Below, piece by piece: positions 22,384 through 27,513 of a stretch of 27,513 nucleotides of DNA (position 1 is the stretch's first letter; each line of letters begins with the position of its first letter). The stretch spans positions 1 through 27,513 of the forward strand of contig JNEU01000937.1 in the NCBI GenBank assembly GCA_000697475.1, written 5' to 3'. The notes below the pieces were generated by a model. It searched no databases. It was given only the letters and a program-made list of their open reading frames with translations, and was not told the DNA's origin. The DNA comes from Lichtheimia corymbifera B2541. Taxonomy: Eukaryota; Mucoromycota; Mucoromycetes; Mucorales; Lichtheimiaceae. A program made the translations under genes and the position numbers.

Positions 22384-22911
22384 ATGTTCTCTAGTGGACT
22401 GCTACGTAAAAAAGCATTCAAATACCCTACTACTTCAACATACGATGACGACCATGATGGTGCTACGTCCCACATTGAATGTACCTTTGCCCACGAGTCC
22501 TTGATAGTGATTGAGACCGACGATGTCACACGTCGTATTTCTGTAAAGATTTTACGTCTTCCAACGCCTCCATCTTTGCAACCGCTATCCGTTTCCCTTC
22601 CATCCACCTCAAATCACAAGCCAATTATTCGTCGCCGCACTACAAGGAGGAGGCGACCATCACCTGAAACACGTCGACATGTGGAACACCGATTACAGAT
22701 GTTGCACAGGAACCAATTGCATACCAACACCAACAACAACTCTGCTGCATCATCCCCCGTACACAAGCACCACTCTCAGTCTACTTTTACCAGTGATCAA
22801 AATCAACCACAACATTCAGTAAATAGTACTTGGCAAATCGTTGTATCACTGTTGGCTGTCATGATCCCTTTTTCTTTGTTACCAAAGACACGAGATAAAA
22901 GCACGAGGTAA
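22384..22911 (+). CDS. Putative tail-anchored membrane protein, unrecognised
   Basis: Intronless frame of 175 residues, starting MFSSGLLRKKAFKYPTTS. The middle holds a hydrophobic beta-like stretch (ESLIVIETDDVTRRISVKIL), a very basic run (RRRTTRRRRPSPETRRH, about residues 83-99) and an Asn/Ser/His-rich low-complexity part (TNTNNNSAASSP). A single hydrophobic segment WQIVVSLLAVMIPFSLL lies near residues 149-165 and is followed by only ten mostly polar residues (KTRDKSTR at the end). This layout (cytosolic body, one C-terminal helix, short basic tail) is that of tail-anchored proteins inserted by the Get pathway, often into the endoplasmic reticulum or mitochondrial outer membrane. No homologous family recognised. 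Confidence 0.6.
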   Translation: MFSSGLLRKKAFKYPTTSTYDDDHDGATSHIECTFAHESLIVIETDDVTRRISVKILRLPTPPSLQPLSVSLPSTSNHKPIIRRRTTRRRRPSPETRRHVEHRLQMLHRNQLHTNTNNNSAASSPVHKHHSQSTFTSDQNQPQHSVNSTWQIVVSLLAVMIPFSLLPKTRDKSTR

Positions 22912-23487
22912 AAAGAAAAAAAATTAATAGCGGGTGTCAAAGAGTAGCTGCTGATGATTGACGTCTTTTGCACTACACTAGAATGTGGCTCGATGGGTTG
23001 GTTCATCCCGCACATGCTTCGCAATAATGAAAAAAGGCCGTGCGCCGTCAACCAATCAAGAAAGGTCAAAAAAAAAAGCTGCTGCATATTGTTATTATTG
23101 TAGAGGAGTTTGGAACCTCAAGTACTTGTTCAAAGCTGCTGCATAGGCCACCATAGCCTACCAAACATAGCAAGTATTTCTAGAACAATGCAACCATATC
23201 CCACTTTCAACTACTGCAATGGTCTTTACTTGACGCGCTGCCTGTCATAATGACTTTTACCATCACGCTCCCTTGACTGCTCCAATATAAACCTTAATAA
23301 AACTTGTGATCTGGTCAAGTCGGCTGCTCCGCCGACGCTCATTTCCACTAGGAGAGCTATTCTGACAGGAGAATACATATGCGTGCAAGGACCGTGGGTG
23401 TCATACACACCATCCATACGTGGACATCATGGTATACAAATAACACACTGGCTTCCGTACTAGCCAACAAATAAAAATTTATCTTAC
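22912..23487. other. Intergenic stretch
   Basis: About 575 bp. Two copies of GCTGCTGCAT-like sequence (about 23079 and 23134), a CCAAT box near 23051 and poly-A runs are visible. A minus-strand frame at 22803-23087 overlaps the end of the preceding gene and is taken as a shadow. Nothing else supportable is seen. Confidence 0.4.
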
Positions 23488-23904
23488 ATGTCAGCTCGAC
23501 TACCCTCTTATTCTCTATTACCATCTGCCGCAATGTTGTCTGTTGTCATGGGTTATGTATAGTTTAATGGGTATCTTTAATGTCCCGTTTCATCTTCCAT
23601 TAATCCATTCGATCACAGCAACCGCAACAATAACCATTCCAGCCATCACCACACTGCACGTTTGGGAACGGTAGCGTATACCGTAGATGCTCTTGGCACA
23701 GGGGTTGGCTATGAACGACCCAACGAAGATGAAAACAAAGGACACGATAACATCGATGACATGTTCAAGGAAAGATACTCACAGCCAAATATATCAGAAT
23801 ATGATATGTACCTCCTCTGTATCCTCCGTTAACTTTAGTATTATGACAATGTTAGAGATCCAGAGATATCGTGGAAGGAAGGAAAGCACGAAAAGTTACC
23901 GTAA
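23488..23904 (+). CDS. Small acidic protein of about 94 residues, unrecognised
   Basis: Proposed exons 23488-23534, 23619-23807 and 23856-23904 keep frame. The second exon is the strongest part: NRNNNHSSHHHTARLGTVAY, then TVDALGTGVGYERPNEDENK, then HDNIDDMFKERYSQPNISEY. The third exon joins at phase 2 to give DIDPEISWKEGKHEKLP and a stop. Reading on without splicing leaves this frame at a stop soon after EYDMY. The first exon (MSARLPSYSLLPSAA) depends on a GTTGTC donor and is uncertain. No signal peptide or membrane helix. The stop lies 112 bp from the stop of the Fanzor gene on the other strand, so the two 3' ends face each other. Confidence 0.5.
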
Positions 23905-23960
23905 CGACCAGAATGACTGCAAGATAAAGCCTGAACAATAATGACAAAGATCACCTTTAA

Positions 23961-23974
23961 TATATATATATATA
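23961..23974. repeat. TA dinucleotide repeat between convergent genes
   Basis: Seven TA units lie between the stops of the 94-residue protein gene and the Fanzor gene. Such AT runs often act in fungal 3' end formation (efficiency elements of the TATATA type) and could serve both genes. Confidence 0.5.
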
Positions 23975-24016
23975 AATGTATCCTAGCACGTGTCGTCCTA
24001 GATCACATCGCTGTTG

Positions 24017-27000
24017 CTAGTGTTGAAGGAAATCAGGTCTGGAGTTGAGGTCTCCATTGGTCTCCATGTATAAACGTAACACCGAGCGCATATTTGCAGC
24101 AGCGTTAACATCACGTCCAAGGATCTATCGTTATATAAGTCAATAACTAATGAAAACTAATGATCTTCGATATCCCACACTTACCCCATGAACAGGGCAT
24201 GCCTTCAAGGCGTATACCAAGTTTCGCCAATGGTTACCCGCTTTAACAAAAATGTTATCAGCATTCATTTCACGAAGCAACATCCATTATCCAACTTACC
24301 AACAGGACCAGCCTGAGGGCACATAGTCGTGATACCAATGACATTGCCTTCGTCGTCTAAACAAAATGTGTTTTTATGCCGTCGATTGCCTGTAGCAGTG
24401 AAACTGTGTCGTAATTTCTTCTTTCTGTCAAGAAATGTTAGACGAATCTACATAACATTTCTCTTTTTATTTACTTACTTGTGTGTGCAATGAGTGAGGA
24501 AATTGTTGTAGAGGAGTTGCAATGGAGCGCCACAATGATGGCATCGTACACTGGTACGAAACTCGTTGATGAACACGACAAGGACTTCGCGTGCAAGTTT
24601 CTCGATGAACCCCTGTGTAGACGAATGTCAGGATACAAATGCAAGAGATTATTACCACCTTACCCAGTGAGGCATGGGAGCAAAAGTTCTCATATGTCCC
24701 AGTACTGCGTTACCATATGCAACGATTGTCTCCCCTTCTGGTCGCACCCAACCCATGTTTCTTCGTATCAAGCGACGTGCAATTCTTCTCTCACTCTTTC
24801 CTGTAGTATGCATGCGATGCACAGGTTCTTGCTAGAGAAGAAAAAAATTATTATGCAAAGAATGGTACAACGCAACCTTAACTAACCGGAAAAAGAGCAG
24901 GAGAAATCCCTCTTATTTCATTGATGATCTGCTGTTGATACGACTGCCTTGCAGATATCAAAAATCTTCGCTTTTGACGATGGCGCCAATGGGTCGCAAA
25001 ATCGACAAGTCTGCCAATGTAATTATAATCAGAGGTATTCCATCCTTCAAGTCGGCATTCCAAACTTACCGATTGCTATGTTGGCTCAGCGTAGCAATGC
25101 GTTGTTGAAAGCGATTGACGTCCGGTATTAGGCCAGTGTGTTGTGATAAGTCAGTGTACACGTCCTGTATTTGTGCCTTGTTCCGTAAGTTTTCTTCCAC
25201 TTGATAATTCCAATATATCTGTGTAACATGCTGGTAATGTCGAGCAGGGACTTCTATGACTGTATCCCTTCGCCCATGATCCAAGTTCCTCAAATCATCT
25301 TCATGAGCAATGGCGGTTACCAACTCCCGCTTACCTATAGAGGGTGGATGTCAGCTATTAATGGATTGTGTGTTGCTGAGGGAAAAAATTGCATACCGGG
25401 GTCAACACCAACAATGCGTGCACCAGCCAGGCGTTGTGCATCCAATCCACCAGGTTCCTTATTCAAGACATACACGCCGGTTTGGACATTGTCAAGATCC
25501 ACTTCCCGAGGGAGCATATTGACTTTGCCCATAGTGTCGGGTAAAAACGCTAGATTTCATTCAATACAAAACCATGTATTATATGACAAATTTAAGACTC
25601 ACGTGGCTCGTTTTCTGGTGCTGTTGAAAATACACACGACATGAATGGCCATCGGTAACAATGTGATTGCCAAATCGAATTGGAGTTCCTGGTAAATGTA
25701 CCAAAACAAGTTGTCGGGCACCTTGATAAATCGAACATCAGTGTCAATTTGGATCAATTCTTGGTTATCAGGAAATAATGGTACCTTGATAACGCCAACG
25801 ACGTTTTTGAACATGATCCAGGTTAAAAAAGGTTTCCCACAAAATCTCTTGCTGTCGTGCAGTGTTGAACATGTTTTCAAACACTGCCAATGGGATCATT
25901 CGACCTCGCTAAATATCATAGTGAGATATCATGTGTGAATTGATCATTATATAAGTAAGCTTACCGGTGTCGTAAATTCGTTTGGCAAGAATCCTGGATT
26001 TGCTTCATGCGCACGTTTAAGAATGACCCAAAGAACACGACGATCGATGTGGTAGAACCCAATTTCCATAGACGGCATAGGCAAAAGAGACCATCGTCTA
26101 GCATCAAGGAAATCACCTTGATTCAATAACCAACCACTAAAACGCACGATATTCATAGCAACACCGGGTGGTAATCCTCGTGAATGACCTGTGGCCATTT
26201 CTACAAGATCGACATCAGGAAGCAGGTCGTTCAGTTGCTGCCGGATATCCCTAAACAGTATATAAATATGAGCATAGTATTCACGTCGTCCTTTGAAGAA
26301 CACTCACTGATACATGTCGATGAAGCCCTGGATACCTGCTTGTTGAATTTGCAACGGTATGGCTCCTTCGGGGTCGTTCTCCAGAATACTATCAACCATA
26401 ACTCGGACTACAAAGAAACAAAGAGTTAATCGACATTTAAACGTTGTCAATTGTAATGACACGGCTTACTAAGTGGTTTGTATTGACCAAAAAGATCCCA
26501 GTTAGCTTCGCTTACTATGTCCATTTGAACAAGATAAGCTTTGCAAACTCGTTCAATGTATCCAGGGATGTTTCTTTGCAACATCTCCTTTACATCTACA
26601 ATGCGAGTATCGATGATAAGTTTGTTGTCACCATAGTCACCATCAAAATACTTACTTTGGATTGCTTGACGAGCAAATCGTTCCGCCATTATGTTTTCTA
26701 AAGTGGAGCTCATTTGTGGAGATTCATATAATGCTTCTTGAAGAATATATGGTAAGTTAGAATGTATCGAGCGCAAGCACACTACTTACGCTGTTCATTG
26801 TCCAGTTGCAAAGGTCGAAAGTAGAATAGATAAGTGTTACGGAGATCGTTGATTTGCTGAATGTATTGGCCACGATCCGGCACACGCTGTATATCATGTT
26901 AATTCCCATATATTCACACTTATGTATGAAAGGGCAATTATGATACATACCACCTCCTCGGGATGATTGGCAGGGTAGTTGACGTATTTGTATGCCCAGG

Positions 27001-27513
27001 CCCATAGGACCTGTGCGGTGATAGGCGGCTCTGCCGCAAAGGGATGCTGGTCATTGTTTTCTAGGAACCGTCTTATGTGCAGGTTCAAAAGGTTGTAGGC
27101 GTCACGATGCAACACGTGGTGCTCCTCTGCGGTTGCCTTCATTGCAGCCTGTGGATGATGTGGTGAGTATAAGCACCATTTTATGCTCCCGTAATACGGG
27201 TGCAGATCGCATATCCTGGTTGCCCAAAGGCTCAAGTGAAAATGGGAAGAGATGGTAGAAGACGAAGGTAAATTGATTGAAACGAGACCGACATCAATTT
27301 GTGTTGTTACAGTGAGATCAGCATATACTGTATTCAACAGCTGTTGCCAGCTACAAAAGTTGGATGCCTGTTGCTATTGTTGATGACGACAATGTTGATG
27401 CGATAGTAGTGAGAGTGGTGCCTACCACTTTATAAAGGAACCTCTAGATTATAAGTACAACATCAGGCTATACAGTAAACCACAACAAATTGTTGGGGTC
27501 ATACCGCATGGTT
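24017..27513 (-). CDS. Fanzor, eukaryotic TnpB-like RNA-guided nuclease (5' end beyond window)
   Basis: Fanzors are eukaryotic relatives of TnpB that cut DNA guided by an RNA from the 3' side of their own gene. Exons on the minus strand: (27350 or 27148)-26951, 26886-26790, 26736-26656, 26595-26470, 26407-26308, 26250-25965, 25908-25785, 25721-about 25599, 25549-25397, 25334-25070, 25010-24887, 24831-24664, 24612-24479, 24424-24300, 24240-24185, 24124-24017: about 755 residues in the window. Family landmarks in order: DAYNLLNLHIRRFL, HIVTDGHSCRVYF, RuvC-I RIVGVDPGKREL (Asp), a Gln/Arg-rich helical stretch, RuvC-II INEFRTSVRCHHCG (Glu next to the first zinc Cys pair), ACPVHGRDVNAAANMR (second zinc pair, C-x2-H, and RuvC-III Asp). 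All three catalytic acids are present and no stop breaks the frame. One junction (25549-25603) is doubtful. No adjacent transposase is seen. Confidence 0.9.

Noticed and set aside
24481..24885. Plus-strand frame of 134 codons
   Set aside because: It is antisense to three Fanzor exons whose junctions are in phase and which hold the zinc ribbon; it is a shadow.

Overview
This is nuclear DNA of a filamentous fungus. Genes are broken by many short GT-AG introns (mostly 48-76 bp), and one of them is the fungal chitin-synthase export chaperone Chs7. Intron style, gene density and the presence of a Fanzor gene suggest an early-diverging fungus of the Mucoromycota type; this assignment is an inference from gene content, not a phylogeny.

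Layout. (1) 1-3.7 kb: a probable exon of an unknown gene at the left edge, then a 3.3-kb composite foldback repeat built of nested palindromes, with three copies of a MITE-like unit and no transposase frame. (2) 3.7-4.8 kb: no supportable gene. (3) 4.8-14.1 kb: conserved housekeeping genes. These are a USP30/Ubp1-like ubiquitin protease that seems to have lost its catalytic boxes (+), proteasome subunit alpha-2 (-), the DEAH helicase Prp43/DHX15 (-), a 2-kb gap with a possible p24-like relic, and a G-protein alpha subunit (+). (4) 14.2-20.2 kb: three minus-strand genes: a Glo3/ArfGAP2-3 type Arf GTPase activator, Chs7, and a cytosolic/mitochondrial type aminopeptidase P. (5) 20.2-23.9 kb: a sparse region with four small unrecognised genes (a short basic protein, a possible Ser/Thr-rich protein, a tail-anchored membrane protein and a 94-residue acidic protein). 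(6) 24.0 kb to the right edge: an intron-rich gene on the minus strand for a Fanzor, the eukaryotic relative of TnpB. All three acidic residues of its RuvC nuclease are present; the 5' end lies outside the window.

The conserved genes do not form a pathway. They cover protein turnover, RNA processing, signalling, vesicle coat recycling, cell-wall enzyme export and peptide breakdown. The mobile-element signals sit at the two ends: the foldback on the left and the Fanzor on the right. Exon boundaries were derived by hand from splice motifs, reading phase and family conservation. For the proteasome, Prp43, G-alpha, Chs7 and aminopeptidase P genes every junction keeps frame. The first exons of the USP gene, the last exons of the ArfGAP gene, one Fanzor junction and the Fanzor 5' end are less certain.
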